The notes: generated by a model not told the origin, from the sequence alone. Shown: positions 1 through 8,145, numbered from the stretch's first letter. The stretch is DNA of 15,359 nt from Flavobacteriaceae bacterium (GCA_947461915.1 CANHNG010000008.1:1-15359); one strand, 5' to 3'. A program made the numbers and translations.

Positions 1-1030
1 ATTTTGGTGGGTTTTTCAACCATAATTCTAAAATGAAATCAATATTGTAAATAATGGGACAGGCTATTATAAACATTAAGAAGTATGAATATTTTGCACT
101 CTGAAAGATTAGTTTTAAACATTGATCGGTATTTCCTGCTGCATACTGTTTAATAATTTGAGGATTTACCGCCATCTGAAAATTAAGCACAAAGCCCTGC
201 ACTGTTGTTTGTACTTGCATACTAATACCGTAAGCAGCATTTAAAACAGTTCCAAAAAAAAGGTTTAATAAAATATTAGACCCTTGTCCTCTTGCTACTG
301 CCGCTATATTTCCAAATAAATTCCATCCTGAATAAGACAATAATACTTTATAGAAAGACCTATCAAAATAGAATTGGTATTTACTCTCTTTGTATTTACA
401 CTTACAGTAGTGCATGTGTCCAGACCTTACGATAAAAGAAACTAAAAACAATAAACCGGCATAGAGTATCAATTTATCATAAGAAAACACCACCAAAAGA
501 TACACAATTATCAATTTCAGAAAGGCCTCTACAAAGCTCATATAAGCATAAATATCCATCTTTTCTCGGGCTATAATCAAAGCATCATAAGGAACTTGTA
601 TGATTCCCAAAAGAAAAGTAAAAACAGAAAACTGATAGACCCAATTAACTGCTACCATTCTATCTGAGGGTAAATTCAATTTGTGGTTTACAAACCACAA
701 CCCAACTGTTTCTGCTAACACCAAAACCAGAATACTTATCGCTATATGGATATTTAGCGTTGCATTGAAAGTTTTTTTCAATTGCTGTAAATCGTTTTTT
801 CCTATATCAAAAGCCAAAAAGCGCTGTGTAGCTGAGGTCATTGCACCGTTAAAGAAACTAAACAGCGTTACAATTCCGCCTACAATGCTATAAACCCCAT
901 AATCTTCAATCCCCAAAGTATTTAGAACTACTCTTGAAGTATATAAACTAACTCCCATAGTAAAAAACATTCTTGTATAAAGAATAAATGTGTTTTTTGC
1001 TATGCGTTTATTATTTTCTGAATTGGGCAT
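1..1030 (-). CDS. Wzx-like polysaccharide flippase (MATE/PST superfamily), C-terminus outside window
   Basis: This is a multi-pass inner-membrane protein of the polysaccharide biosynthesis/O-antigen flippase type. The family moves lipid-linked sugar units across the inner membrane during surface polysaccharide assembly. The visible 343 residues begin MPNSENNKRIAKNTFILYTR and run through many hydrophobic helices. They include the N-terminal stretch SLYTSRVVLNTLGIEDYGVY and an inner SATQRFLAF motif, both of which I recognise from Bacteroidetes flippases. The reading frame runs open to the window edge, so the protein is cut at its C-terminal side. The start is the first ATG after a short AT-rich leader with no clear ribosome binding site. 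It lies downstream of fcl and gmd on the same strand and probably belongs to the same surface-glycan locus. The transported substrate cannot be read from sequence. Confidence 0.88.
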   Translation of the reverse strand, partial: MPNSENNKRIAKNTFILYTRMFFTMGVSLYTSRVVLNTLGIEDYGVYSIVGGIVTLFSFFNGAMTSATQRFLAFDIGKNDLQQLKKTFNATLNIHIAISILVLVLAETVGLWFVNHKLNLPSDRMVAVNWVYQFSVFTFLLGIIQVPYDALIIAREKMDIYAYMSFVEAFLKLIIVYLLVVFSYDKLILYAGLLFLVSFIVRSGHMHYCKCKYKESKYQFYFDRSFYKVLLSYSGWNLFGNIAAVARGQGSNILLNLFFGTVLNAAYGISMQVQTTVQGFVLNFQMAVNPQIIKQYAAGNTDQCLKLIFQSAKYSYFLMFIIACPIIYNIDFILELWLKNPPK

Positions 1031-1104
1031 TAATTTTATTATATTTTTTTGTGCGTTTTTTTTAATCTTGTTTAATCTCTTAATTTTTACTCGAAATAAT
1101 TAAG

Positions 1105-1199
1105 GGTCGGATAGCCGCTCTATTAAAAAATTTCAGAATTTCAAGCCGTGCTGTCGTAGCCGCTTTCAAGCGCTGCAACATACAACCGTTGTAACGACC
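1105..1199. repeat. Intergenic element with two adjacent hairpins, abutting the gmd fragment
   Basis: This stretch is richer in G+C than its surroundings. It starts with GGTCG (1105-1109) and ends with the complementary CGACC (1195-1199). Inside are two perfect hairpins: CGCTT-TC-AAGCG (1161-1172) and TACAAC-C-GTTGTA (1181-1193). The octamer TAGCCGCT occurs twice (1112-1119 and 1157-1164). It ends one base before the stop codon of the gmd remnant. It could be a dispersed repeat, a recombination site or a structured leader of the flippase message. The sequence alone does not decide between these. Confidence 0.4.
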
Positions 1200-1376
1200 T
1201 TATCTAAGTCTCTTCAAAATATTCAAGTCACTAGCCACCATTTCTTTTATCATGGCGGCTAAATCATACTGTGGTTTCCATCCCAGTTTTTTAGATTTAC
1301 TTGGATCGCCTATCAATAAAGCCACTGCTGTATTTCGGAAACATTTGAGGCCAACGGCTAAAACTGATCTAATGGT
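1200..1376 (-). pseudogene. Decayed 3' fragment of a second gmd gene
   Basis: The minus-strand frame ending in TAA at 1200-1202 reads LIGDPSKSKKLGWKPQ, then continues to end SDLNILKRLR. This matches the C-terminus of the intact GDP-mannose 4,6-dehydratase at 2918-4009. Further upstream, AVGLKCFRNTAVALLIGDP still aligns with the equivalent gmd stretch ([19 protein letters not shown]). Residues that are usually conserved there are replaced, as expected for unselected drift. No start codon, catalytic domain or Rossmann fold remains; only about 58 codons are left. The frame begins directly after the stop of the DUF4062 gene and happens to be in phase with it. I read it as the leftover end of an older gmd allele. 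Confidence 0.82.
1225..1283. repeat. 59-bp direct repeat, left copy (inside the gmd fragment)
   Basis: This 59-base stretch is identical, base for base, to 2937-2995 in the 3' end of the intact gmd. Outside the block the two copies diverge quickly. The repeats have the same orientation and their starts are 1712 bp apart. They enclose the DUF4062 gene, so recombination between them could remove it. Confidence 0.93.
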
Positions 1377-1388
1377 GTCTTGTCTTCC

Positions 1389-2855
1389 TTAATTAGTATT
1401 GATTACAAAATACCCTCCTGTTTTTGGTGCGCCTTTGAATTCGATTTTGTTCTCTTTTTTTAATTGATTAATCCATCTTTCAATAGTTCTTTGGGGAATG
1501 TTCAAAAGTGACTTTATGCTCGAAACATTGATGCCGGGATTGTTTTCGATAAGTACCAGAATATCATTTACTCCGCCACTTACTCCGCCACTTACTCCGC
1601 CACTTACTCCGCCACTTACTCCAACCTCAACTATATCATCCGTATTTTTGCGCCAAAGGATGGTCTTGAAAATTTCTTCTTGTAGGAACTCGGGAGCTTT
1701 CTTCAAGCCTGCCTCATCACAAAGTCGAATAATATCGCCGGTTCCCGTTCCCATCCTTTCGATAAAACCTGCAAGATACATAGGCTCTGCTAATAACGGG
1801 TTGGCAGGAATGGAACTGTGCGGCTTTCTAAGTTTGGCAGTGGTTAATCCATAAGGCAAACTACCCGGATTCCAAATTTCGAGTCGATCTTTAAAAAGCA
1901 TGACCTGAATACTGCCGTTGCTGGTATAATCGCGATGTGCCACGGCATTGACGATGGCTTCCGTAACCGCAGCAGGAGGCAACTCGTATTGTATGGGCAC
2001 TTGAATGCTTTCCTCACGCGTTCCAACAGAAACGTCAATTCTTGAAAGCACAAAATCGACAGCCTGATTCACTAATTGGAACACATCTCCCTTGTAAACA
2101 TGATAGGAAGGAATAGGTTTGGTTATTGTGGTTCCGTGAAAATGAGCGCATTTAATCTCTGAACTGATAAAAAATTGTTGCGGATTCTTGGCAAACAATA
2201 AAATAGCCGCATTCGTTACACGCTGCTGCGCCATTAAATTGAGATGGGTCAAAATCGTTTCCGAAGGGGATTCAGCCGGAAAAGGAAACCCCCTTTTGGC
2301 ACTGGCAATACCAACAAATGCTGCAATTTTTTGACTGTCCAAATCGGCTATGACGGCTCTTGTATGGAGTGTGGCGTCAAAAGGAGTTGTTCTAATATAT
2401 TCTTTTTCTTCGAGATACCGTATCAAGGAAACATAAACGGCTGTTTTTAATTCGAAATTGGAGGCAAATCGTTTTCTGACCACCAATTGCTGTGCTTTCT
2501 GAATCAGATTCCGTTCCTTTAAATCCCGGTCTGTATCGACATCATTACTCAAAAACACCAAACGTGTTTTCGAATAAAGTCCCGCAAGATCAAATTCTCT
2601 CTCTGTTGGCGAAACGCCTTCAGAATCTTCAAATCCATATTGTTTGCCAAAAACACCCAGATAAATATCACAATGTTCGACTTCATTGCTATAAACCGAA
2701 GTGGCAGAATAATTTACCGCAGGCACGTTTTCGAAAATAAAGGGTTCAAAAAACTTCCCTAAAAGAGCATCAGAAGTCATATAATGAGACAAAATCCGCC
2801 GTTCTTCAGCAAATTCTGATTGTACACTGCTAATAAATACTCTTATTTTTTTCAT
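1389..2855 (-). CDS. DUF4062 / RecG-like GHKL ATPase / winged-helix protein
   Basis: This 488-residue protein has three recognisable parts. Residues 1-150 are a DUF4062-type domain opening with MKKIRVFISSVQSEFAEERR. Residues 165-400 resemble the RecG-related ATP-binding proteins, with a GHKL N-box around EAIVNAVAHRDY (299-310) and a glycine loop MGTGTGD (368-374). Residues 428-485 form a winged-helix-like DNA-binding end. Between the last two lies a GGVS repeat (412-428). Relatives usually carry an AlbA_2 domain at the N-terminus; I do not see one here, and DUF4062 takes its place. A GAGGAA site lies just upstream of the ATG, a clearer ribosome binding site than most genes here have. The gene interrupts a sugar locus and is flanked by gmd repeats, so it is probably acquired. 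A role in defence or regulation is only inferred. Confidence 0.85.
   Translation of the reverse strand: MKKIRVFISSVQSEFAEERRILSHYMTSDALLGKFFEPFIFENVPAVNYSATSVYSNEVEHCDIYLGVFGKQYGFEDSEGVSPTEREFDLAGLYSKTRLVFLSNDVDTDRDLKERNLIQKAQQLVVRKRFASNFELKTAVYVSLIRYLEEKEYIRTTPFDATLHTRAVIADLDSQKIAAFVGIASAKRGFPFPAESPSETILTHLNLMAQQRVTNAAILLFAKNPQQFFISSEIKCAHFHGTTITKPIPSYHVYKGDVFQLVNQAVDFVLSRIDVSVGTREESIQVPIQYELPPAAVTEAIVNAVAHRDYTSNGSIQVMLFKDRLEIWNPGSLPYGLTTAKLRKPHSSIPANPLLAEPMYLAGFIERMGTGTGDIIRLCDEAGLKKAPEFLQEEIFKTILWRKNTDDIVEVGVSGGVSGGVSGGVSGGVNDILVLIENNPGINVSSIKSLLNIPQRTIERWINQLKKENKIEFKGAPKTGGYFVINTN
1570..1622. repeat. 12-bp tandem repeat encoding GGVS units
   Basis: The plus-strand unit ACTCCGCCACTT occurs four times without a mismatch (1570-1617), followed by a partial fifth copy. 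On the coding strand each unit gives four residues (Gly-Gly-Val-Ser). A gain or loss of units would therefore change the linker length between the ATPase and the winged helix without breaking the frame. Confidence 0.95.
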
Positions 2856-2917
2856 TAAAAATTCCTCAAAACTGCAATAGAAAAACCTTTTTTTTAACCA
2901 ATTAACCCAAAATCTTC

Positions 2918-4009
2918 TTATCGCTTCAAAATTTCTAAGTCACTAGCCACCATTTCTTTTATCATGGCGGCTAAATCATACTGTGGTTTCCATCCTAGTT
3001 TTGTTTTCGATTTAGTAGGATCGCCAATTAATATATCGACTTCGGTAGGACGATAATATTCTGGATCCACTCTTACCACTACGGAACCGATTGGCAATTG
3101 GTATTTTGGGTTGTTGCAAGCTACAATTTTGGCAGTTTCATTTTCATTTTCGCCTTCGAAAGCTAAATCAATCCCTACTTCTGCAAAAGAAAGACGCACA
3201 AAATCACGAATATAAGTAGTGACTCCAGTGGCAATAACATAGTCTTCGGCTACCTCTTGTTGCAAAATTCTCCACATCGCTTCGACATAATCTTTGGCAT
3301 GCCCCCAATCTCTTTGTGAGTTCAGATTTCCTAAATACAAACACTCTTGTTTCCCCAAAGCAATGGCAGCGGTGGCCATAGTAATTTTTCGGGTAACAAA
3401 GGTTTCTCCTCGTCTAGGCGATTCGTGGTTGAACAAGATGCCGTTACAAGCGAAAATATCATAGGCTTCCCGGTAGTTTTTGGTTATCCAAAAAGCATAT
3501 ATTTTGGCCACACCATAAGGAGAGCGCGGATAGAAAGGAGAATTCTCGTCGTAAAATCCTACCGCATTTTTATTCTCATCCAAACCACCATACAATTCAG
3601 AAGTAGAGGCTTGATAAATTCGGGTTTTCTTTTCAAGACCAAGAATTCGAACGGCCTCTAATAGTCGCAAAGTTCCTATTCCGTCGACATTGGCTACATA
3701 TTCAGGAGAGTCAAAAGAAACTTTAACATGAGACATGGCTCCAAGATTATAGATCTCATCGGGTTGTACTTCCTGAATAATTCTGATGATATTAGTAGAA
3801 TCGGTCAAATCGCCATAATGCAGTTTGAAATTAACATGATTGTCATGTTGGTCTTGATATATATGATCAATCCGTTGAGTATTAAAAGAAGAGGATCTTC
3901 TCTTAATCCCATGAACCATATAGCCTTTTTCTAATAATAATTCCGCTAAATAAGATCCATCTTGACCTGTGACTCCTGTTACAAGGGCTACTTTTTGTTT
4001 TGTGCTCAT
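2918..4009 (-). CDS. gmd: GDP-mannose 4,6-dehydratase
   Basis: The enzyme converts GDP-D-mannose to GDP-4-keto-6-deoxy-D-mannose in the cytoplasm, the first step to GDP-L-fucose and related deoxysugars. The 363-residue length is normal for the family. The Rossmann NADP-binding motif GVTGQDG is at residues 12-18. The active site set is Thr136 and Glu138 in ASTSELYG plus Tyr165 and Lys169 in SPYGVAK. The C-terminal region has the family signature [16 protein letters not shown]. The start at 4009 gives [12 protein letters not shown], with the glycine motif at the usual distance. It lies 124 bp downstream of fcl on the same strand, which provides the following pathway step. Its 3' end is duplicated at 1225-1283. 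Confidence 0.97.
   Translation of the reverse strand: MSTKQKVALVTGVTGQDGSYLAELLLEKGYMVHGIKRRSSSFNTQRIDHIYQDQHDNHVNFKLHYGDLTDSTNIIRIIQEVQPDEIYNLGAMSHVKVSFDSPEYVANVDGIGTLRLLEAVRILGLEKKTRIYQASTSELYGGLDENKNAVGFYDENSPFYPRSPYGVAKIYAFWITKNYREAYDIFACNGILFNHESPRRGETFVTRKITMATAAIALGKQECLYLGNLNSQRDWGHAKDYVEAMWRILQQEVAEDYVIATGVTTYIRDFVRLSFAEVGIDLAFEGENENETAKIVACNNPKYQLPIGSVVVRVDPEYYRPTEVDILIGDPTKSKTKLGWKPQYDLAAMIKEMVASDLEILKR
2937..2995. repeat. 59-bp direct repeat, right copy (inside gmd)
   Basis: This is the partner of 1225-1283, within the last codons of the intact gmd. Perfect identity here contrasts with clear divergence on either side. That suggests recent exchange, or strong homology at the recombination point, rather than an old tandem duplication drifting evenly. 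Confidence 0.93.
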
Positions 4010-4020
4010 CTTTTTTTTGG

Positions 4021-4062
4021 TGTTGGGTGTTGGGTTCTAGGTGTTGGATCGTAGGTTATGAG
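4021..4062. repeat. Degenerate 7-bp tandem array between gmd and fcl
   Basis: Read in sevens the plus strand gives TGTTGGG, TGTTGGG, TTCTAGG, TGTTGGA, TCGTAGG, TTATGAG. The first base is always T and the unit usually ends in GG or a related pair. The array fills much of the gap between fcl and gmd and lies upstream of the gmd start. It has no coding potential. Confidence 0.7.
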
Positions 4063-4133
4063 TTTAGAAGTTTAGTTAGCTCTAATGATCTTCTAACTTC
4101 CTTCTTACGTTTTTTTGCTTTGTGCCTCTTGCC

Positions 4134-5087
4134 TTAATATTTCACTTCTTTAAAATTCTCAATATTCTCCAAAAACCAATTGTATGTTTTCTGGATCCCT
4201 TCTTCTAAATCTACTTGGTGTTTCCAACCCAAGGCGTGCATCTTAGAAATATCCATCAATTTTCGTGGTGTTCCATCGGGTTTGCTTGAATCCCAAACAA
4301 TATCGCCCTGATGACCCACAATTTTCTGGATGGTTTCAGCCAATTGCTTGATGGTTAAATCCTCGCCTGTTCCTACATTATACAAATAATCTGGCAGCGT
4401 GTTTTCCAAGCCAAAAACAACCGCTTGTGCCATGTCATCCACAAAAAGGAATTCCCGCATGGGTGTGCCGCTTCCCCATAGGGTTACGGCCGCGTGGTTG
4501 TTGTGTTTGGCTTCGTGAAACTTGCGCATCATGGCAGGCAAAACATGGGAACTGGTCAAATCGAAATTATCATGGGTGCCGTATAAATTCGTGGGCATCA
4601 AGCTGACATAATCTTTACCAAACTGATTTCTTAGCGCTTGACAGGCTTTTACACCCGTAATCTTTGCCAAGGCATACCATTCGTTGGTCGGTTCCAAAGG
4701 GCCCGTAAGCAAATACTCTTCTTTTAAGGGTTGGGGGGCTAATTTTGGATAAATACAGGAACTGCCTAAAAAGATAAATTTTTCGACCCCAAAATGGTGG
4801 GCTGCATCGATAAGATTGTTTTGGATTTGCATGTTTTCCATCAAAAACTGGAATGGAAAATTATTGTTGGCCAAAATGCCTCCCACTTTAGCGGCAGCAT
4901 CGATGATAACATCCGGTTTTATTTTTTGGATAAAGTCCCGAACAGCTTGTTGGTTTCTGAGATCTAATTCTTTGCTTGTCGCTCCAGTCAAGTTCGTATA
5001 GCCCTTAGCAGAAAGGGTGCGCCATATCGCACTTCCGACCATGCCATTGTGACCAGCAATATAAATTACCGCGTTTTTATTGATCAT
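4134..5087 (-). CDS. fcl: GDP-L-fucose synthase (3,5-epimerase/4-reductase)
   Basis: This cytoplasmic enzyme epimerises and reduces GDP-4-keto-6-deoxy-mannose, the Gmd product, to GDP-L-fucose using NADPH. The protein has 317 residues, the usual size. Visible features are the N-terminal nucleotide motif AGHNGMVGSA (11-20), the catalytic region GSSCIYP with Ser110 and Cys111, the YxxxK pair Tyr138 and Lys142 in EWYALAKITG, and His181 in SSHVLP. These match the serine, cysteine, tyrosine, lysine and histidine used by the well-studied enzyme. It is the first gene of the minus-strand sugar run, with a promoter candidate at 5145-5152 and a terminator of the preceding operon further upstream. Confidence 0.96.
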   Translation of the reverse strand: MINKNAVIYIAGHNGMVGSAIWRTLSAKGYTNLTGATSKELDLRNQQAVRDFIQKIKPDVIIDAAAKVGGILANNNFPFQFLMENMQIQNNLIDAAHHFGVEKFIFLGSSCIYPKLAPQPLKEEYLLTGPLEPTNEWYALAKITGVKACQALRNQFGKDYVSLMPTNLYGTHDNFDLTSSHVLPAMMRKFHEAKHNNHAAVTLWGSGTPMREFLFVDDMAQAVVFGLENTLPDYLYNVGTGEDLTIKQLAETIQKIVGHQGDIVWDSSKPDGTPRKLMDISKMHALGWKHQVDLEEGIQKTYNWFLENIENFKEVKY

Positions 5088-5144
5088 TGTACTACTTATA
5101 ATTAATTGTTGCTTTTTATACTTTCTCCAGTCAGGAAGCGGTCA

Positions 5145-5152
5145 CAAATGTA
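5145..5152 (-). promoter_or_regulatory. Promoter -7 box candidate for fcl-gmd
   Basis: On the minus strand this reads TACATTTG, a perfect match to the Bacteroidetes TAnnTTTG box, 57 bases upstream of the fcl ATG. I see no matching TTTG at the -33 spacing, so the promoter may be weak or use an imperfect upstream element. Its place between the terminator candidate at 5213-5237 and fcl supports it. Confidence 0.5.
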
Positions 5153-5212
5153 TTAGAGAGCGCAAAGGAATTGTTTTGGCTTACCGTGATTAAAAACATT
5201 GTGAATATTAAC

Positions 5213-5237
5213 AAAAAAACATAGCTTCGCTATCGTT
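5213..5237 (-). terminator. Rho-independent terminator for the mntH-mntR operon
   Basis: On the minus strand a hairpin with arms ATAGC and GCTAT around a GAA loop, extended by AAC/GTT across one bulged base, is followed directly by seven T residues. It lies about 325 bp past the mntR stop and before the fcl promoter candidate. It would therefore separate the metal operon from the sugar operon. Confidence 0.65.
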
Positions 5238-5561
5238 AATCCCAATTTAACCTTCAAACTGCTATATAAAAATTTATACAAATATACTCCCCATTTTTTA
5301 AAATGATAACTTTTTTTTAAATGCCATTAATTTATAAAATTTGTCCAAAATAGAACAAAATAATTAGTTTGATAATTAGCTATTTGATTTCTTTATACCT
5401 TATTATCAAGCAGTCATAATAATAAAAAACTTACATGTATTTAATCTCTGATGATGGTTTTTTTAAATTACAATTCCTAAACGCCGTTTGTTTTAAAATG
5501 ATCCGGTTTGACGGTTTGGGATTGTGTTTTCTAGAATTGAAAATAGTCCTGTTTTCGGAAA
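5238..5561. other. AT-rich region without a supported gene
   Basis: This stretch lies between the mntR stop and the terminator candidate, so it would be the 3' untranslated part of the mntH-mntR message. I see no conserved coding frame, RNA gene or repeat. A short plus-strand frame from 5435 runs into the antisense of mntR and has no recognisable features. Confidence 0.6.
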
Positions 5562-6215
5562 CTAAACCAGCTTCACAAATAAATTTCCCGCTATTTTATT
5601 CGAAATCATCAGTTCCTTTGAATCAACCATTATTTTTAAAGAGGAATCAAAAGTTTCTTTTTCGATAATTTCAATTCTAGAACCCAAAGCGATTTCTTGT
5701 TTGTCCAGGTATTTCAAAAATTCAGACGAAGAATCTTTTACTCCTACACAAATTCCTATTTTATTTTCTGACAACTCTGAAAGCAGTTGTTTTTCGATGG
5801 TAATGATTTGTCCCTTTGCGTTAGGAATGGGATCACCGTGTGGATCTTCGGTTGGATTTCCTAAGAAATCATCGAGTTTGTTGATTAGTTTTTCTGATTT
5901 GATGTGTTCTAATTGTTCCGCAATATCGTGCACTTCATCCCAAGAAAAATTTAATTTTTCGACCAAAAAAACTTCCCATAAACGGTGCTTTCTGACAATC
6001 ATTTTGGCAGTAAGTTTACCCTTATTGGTCAAGGAAACTCCTTGGTATTTTATATAATTTACCAAATCTTTATCGGCTAACTTTTTAAGCATATCGGTTA
6101 CGGATGATGCTTTTGTTTCCATCATTTCGGCAATCGCATTGGTGCTTACTTCTGAGTCTGAAACAATTGTTAGATGATAAATGGTTTTGAGATAGTTTTC
6201 TTCTGAAAAAGTCAT
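5562..6215 (-). CDS. mntR: DtxR-family manganese-dependent repressor (MntR type)
   Basis: This 217-residue metal-sensing repressor has an N-terminal winged helix (1-65, with the helix-turn-helix region around TNAIAEMMETKASSVTDML), a dimerisation and metal-binding part (70-125), and a C-terminal FeoA/SH3-like domain (about 145-217). Likely metal ligands line up with the DtxR family: His77 and Glu81 in RKHRLWE, and His96, Glu100, Glu103 and His104 in VHDIAEQLEH. Glu100 stands where the iron sensor DtxR has its Cys102. In known MntR proteins this position is also Glu, which favours manganese. The N-terminal ligand position is Asn7 rather than the Asp or Met of the model proteins. It follows mntH after 37 bp on the same strand and is presumably co-transcribed, giving feedback control. 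Confidence 0.9.
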   Translation of the reverse strand: MTFSEENYLKTIYHLTIVSDSEVSTNAIAEMMETKASSVTDMLKKLADKDLVNYIKYQGVSLTNKGKLTAKMIVRKHRLWEVFLVEKLNFSWDEVHDIAEQLEHIKSEKLINKLDDFLGNPTEDPHGDPIPNAKGQIITIEKQLLSELSENKIGICVGVKDSSSEFLKYLDKQEIALGSRIEIIEKETFDSSLKIMVDSKELMISNKIAGNLFVKLV

Positions 6216-6252
6216 TTTGGTTTACGATATAATTGAATACAAAATCGGATTT

Positions 6253-8124
6253 TTAAATTTTTACAATAAACAACGGAATAGAAATTTTATGGCGCAATTT
6301 ATCAACGGTTGTGCCAAAAATTAAATCCTTGAAGCCCGTATGTCCGTGTGTTCCCATAACCAAAACATCAAAATTACCCTTATTGATAATTTCTGGAATG
6401 ACTTTATATGGTTTGCCAAATCCCAATTTTGTTTTTACATTAAATCCTTTTTCTGAAAGTATTTTTTTGTATTCTGCCAATAATTTTTCGTCAATCAAGG
6501 TTTCATGGTCATCGATGTTGTTGCCGTAAATCATGGCGCCCACGGTTTCTACAACGTGTATCAAAGTGTATTTGGCGCCTATCCCACCTAATTCAAAAGC
6601 GTTGTTTAAGGCGGCCTCATCAGCCGAGGAAAAATCAACAGAAATAGCAATCCTCTTCTTAGAATAACCTCCCGTTTTAGAAAATGGAAGTTTTAAATTA
6701 TGTGGCGAATGATTTTGAATATCCTGTTTTGCTTTTGTAATAAAAGGTTTAAAAACTATATATAAAAGTAAAATTAAAAACCCTACTGCTAGCGGAACTA
6801 CTGTCAACCATAGAAGAATTGGATTTTCGGAAGTTTCGAGCCATCCTTTTATTTCATCAAAAACAAGTTTAACATTGAGGGAAACAATAATTATTGCGAC
6901 CAGCCAAGCCAGAATTTGTGTCTTTTTACCAATGTGAAACCCTTTCATTTTATTCTTGTCACTAACAAAGTGAATTAATGGAATAATGGCAAATCCCAGT
7001 TGCAAACTCAAAATTACCTGACTTAAAATCAATAGTTTTCCTGTCACACCCTCGCCAAAAATAGTTATAACAATTACAGCCGGTACGATGGCAATTATTC
7101 GCGTGATTATTCTACGAACCCAAGGCTGGATTCTTAAATTCAAGTAGCCTTCCATTACGATTTGGCCTGCCAAAGTCCCGGTAATAGTTGAGCTTTGGCC
7201 TGCAGCGATTAAAGCAACGGCAAACAAAATTGGAGCCCATTTTGTCCCAAGAATTGGATCCATAAATTGATGCGCATCCTGAATTTCGGCAACATTAAAC
7301 ATCCCGTTTTTATAGAAAGTGGCAGCCGCCAAAATCAAAATCGCGGCATTTACAAAAAAGGCCAGGTTCAACGCAATCGTGCTATCAATAAAATTATATT
7401 TTAGGGCTTGTTTAATTCCTGCCGCGCTTCGATCGAATTTTCGGGTTTGTACCAAAGAAGAATGTAGGTATAAATTGTGTGGCATCACCGTGGCGCCAAT
7501 TATCCCGATGGCAATGTACAGAGCTGCAGAATTGGGTATCGACGGAATTAAACCGTACACCACTTTTCCCATTTCAGGTTGGGCAAAAATCATCTCGAAA
7601 ATAAATGAAATCCCAATGATTAAAACTAAAGCAATGATGAAAGCTTCCATTTTTCGAATGCCCTTATTGATGAGAAAAAGCAGTAAAAAAGTATCCAAAA
7701 CAGTGATCAAAACGGCTTCAATTAAGGGAATATCAAACAACAAATTAATCCCGATTGCCATTCCTAACACTTCGGCGAGGTCACAGGCAGCGATGGCAAT
7801 TTCCGCCAGAAAATAAAGAATGTAATTGATAAAAGGCGAATATGTTTCTCTTGAGGCTTGCGCTAAATCCCGTTGGGTAACTATGCCCAGTCTTGCGCTT
7901 AAACTTTGCAACAGCAACGCCATCAAATTACTCATTAATAAAACCCAAAGTAAGGCATAACCAAATTGACTTCCGCCGGCAATGTCAGTAGCCCAGTTTC
8001 CGGGATCCATGTAACCAACGCTAATCAAATAAGCAGGTCCAAAAAAAGCAAGTATTTTTCTAAATACCGTTTTTTTATTTTGTGTAGGGACGGATTGATT
8101 GACTTCCTCGAGTGATTTTCCCAT
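6253..8124 (-). CDS. mntH: NRAMP divalent metal transporter fused to a universal stress protein domain
   Basis: This 623-residue protein has two units. Residues 1-460 form an NRAMP/MntH proton-coupled Mn2+ (or Fe2+) importer of the inner membrane with about 11 helices. The metal-site motif DPGN is at 40-43 in the first helix and the matching MPHN at 214-217 (Met214, His216) in the sixth. Residues 488-623 are a UspA domain starting KRIAISVDFSS. It holds the ATP-binding pattern G-x2-G-x9-G-T within the last 33 residues (GTHGHTG from 591). Standard MntH proteins of about 410-450 residues lack the Usp part. The domain would face the cytoplasm and could sense nucleotide state to adjust transport; that is inference. 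mntR follows in the operon. Confidence 0.93.
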   Translation of the reverse strand: MGKSLEEVNQSVPTQNKKTVFRKILAFFGPAYLISVGYMDPGNWATDIAGGSQFGYALLWVLLMSNLMALLLQSLSARLGIVTQRDLAQASRETYSPFINYILYFLAEIAIAACDLAEVLGMAIGINLLFDIPLIEAVLITVLDTFLLLFLINKGIRKMEAFIIALVLIIGISFIFEMIFAQPEMGKVVYGLIPSIPNSAALYIAIGIIGATVMPHNLYLHSSLVQTRKFDRSAAGIKQALKYNFIDSTIALNLAFFVNAAILILAAATFYKNGMFNVAEIQDAHQFMDPILGTKWAPILFAVALIAAGQSSTITGTLAGQIVMEGYLNLRIQPWVRRIITRIIAIVPAVIVITIFGEGVTGKLLILSQVILSLQLGFAIIPLIHFVSDKNKMKGFHIGKKTQILAWLVAIIIVSLNVKLVFDEIKGWLETSENPILLWLTVVPLAVGFLILLLYIVFKPFITKAKQDIQNHSPHNLKLPFSKTGGYSKKRIAISVDFSSADEAALNNAFELGGIGAKYTLIHVVETVGAMIYGNNIDDHETLIDEKLLAEYKKILSEKGFNVKTKLGFGKPYKVIPEIINKGNFDVLVMGTHGHTGFKDLIFGTTVDKLRHKISIPLFIVKI

Positions 8125-8145
8125 TCTAATTAACTATTTAAAAAA

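Noticed and set aside
1105..1199. Integron attC site
   Set aside because: Outer complementarity and hairpins are present, but the required GTTRRRY core box is not, and no integrase is in the window.
1498..1854. Proline-rich plus-strand frame of 118 codons
   Set aside because: Its repeats are just the antisense reading of the GGVS repeat in the DUF4062 gene.
5435..5668. Plus-strand 77-codon frame after the mntR stop
   Set aside because: It overlaps the antisense of mntR for over 100 bases and shows no family motif, signal peptide or promoter box at a good distance.
7319..7816. 165-codon plus-strand frame
   Set aside because: It is fully antisense to the membrane part of mntH, whose motifs are unmistakable; its composition mirrors the helices of the real gene.
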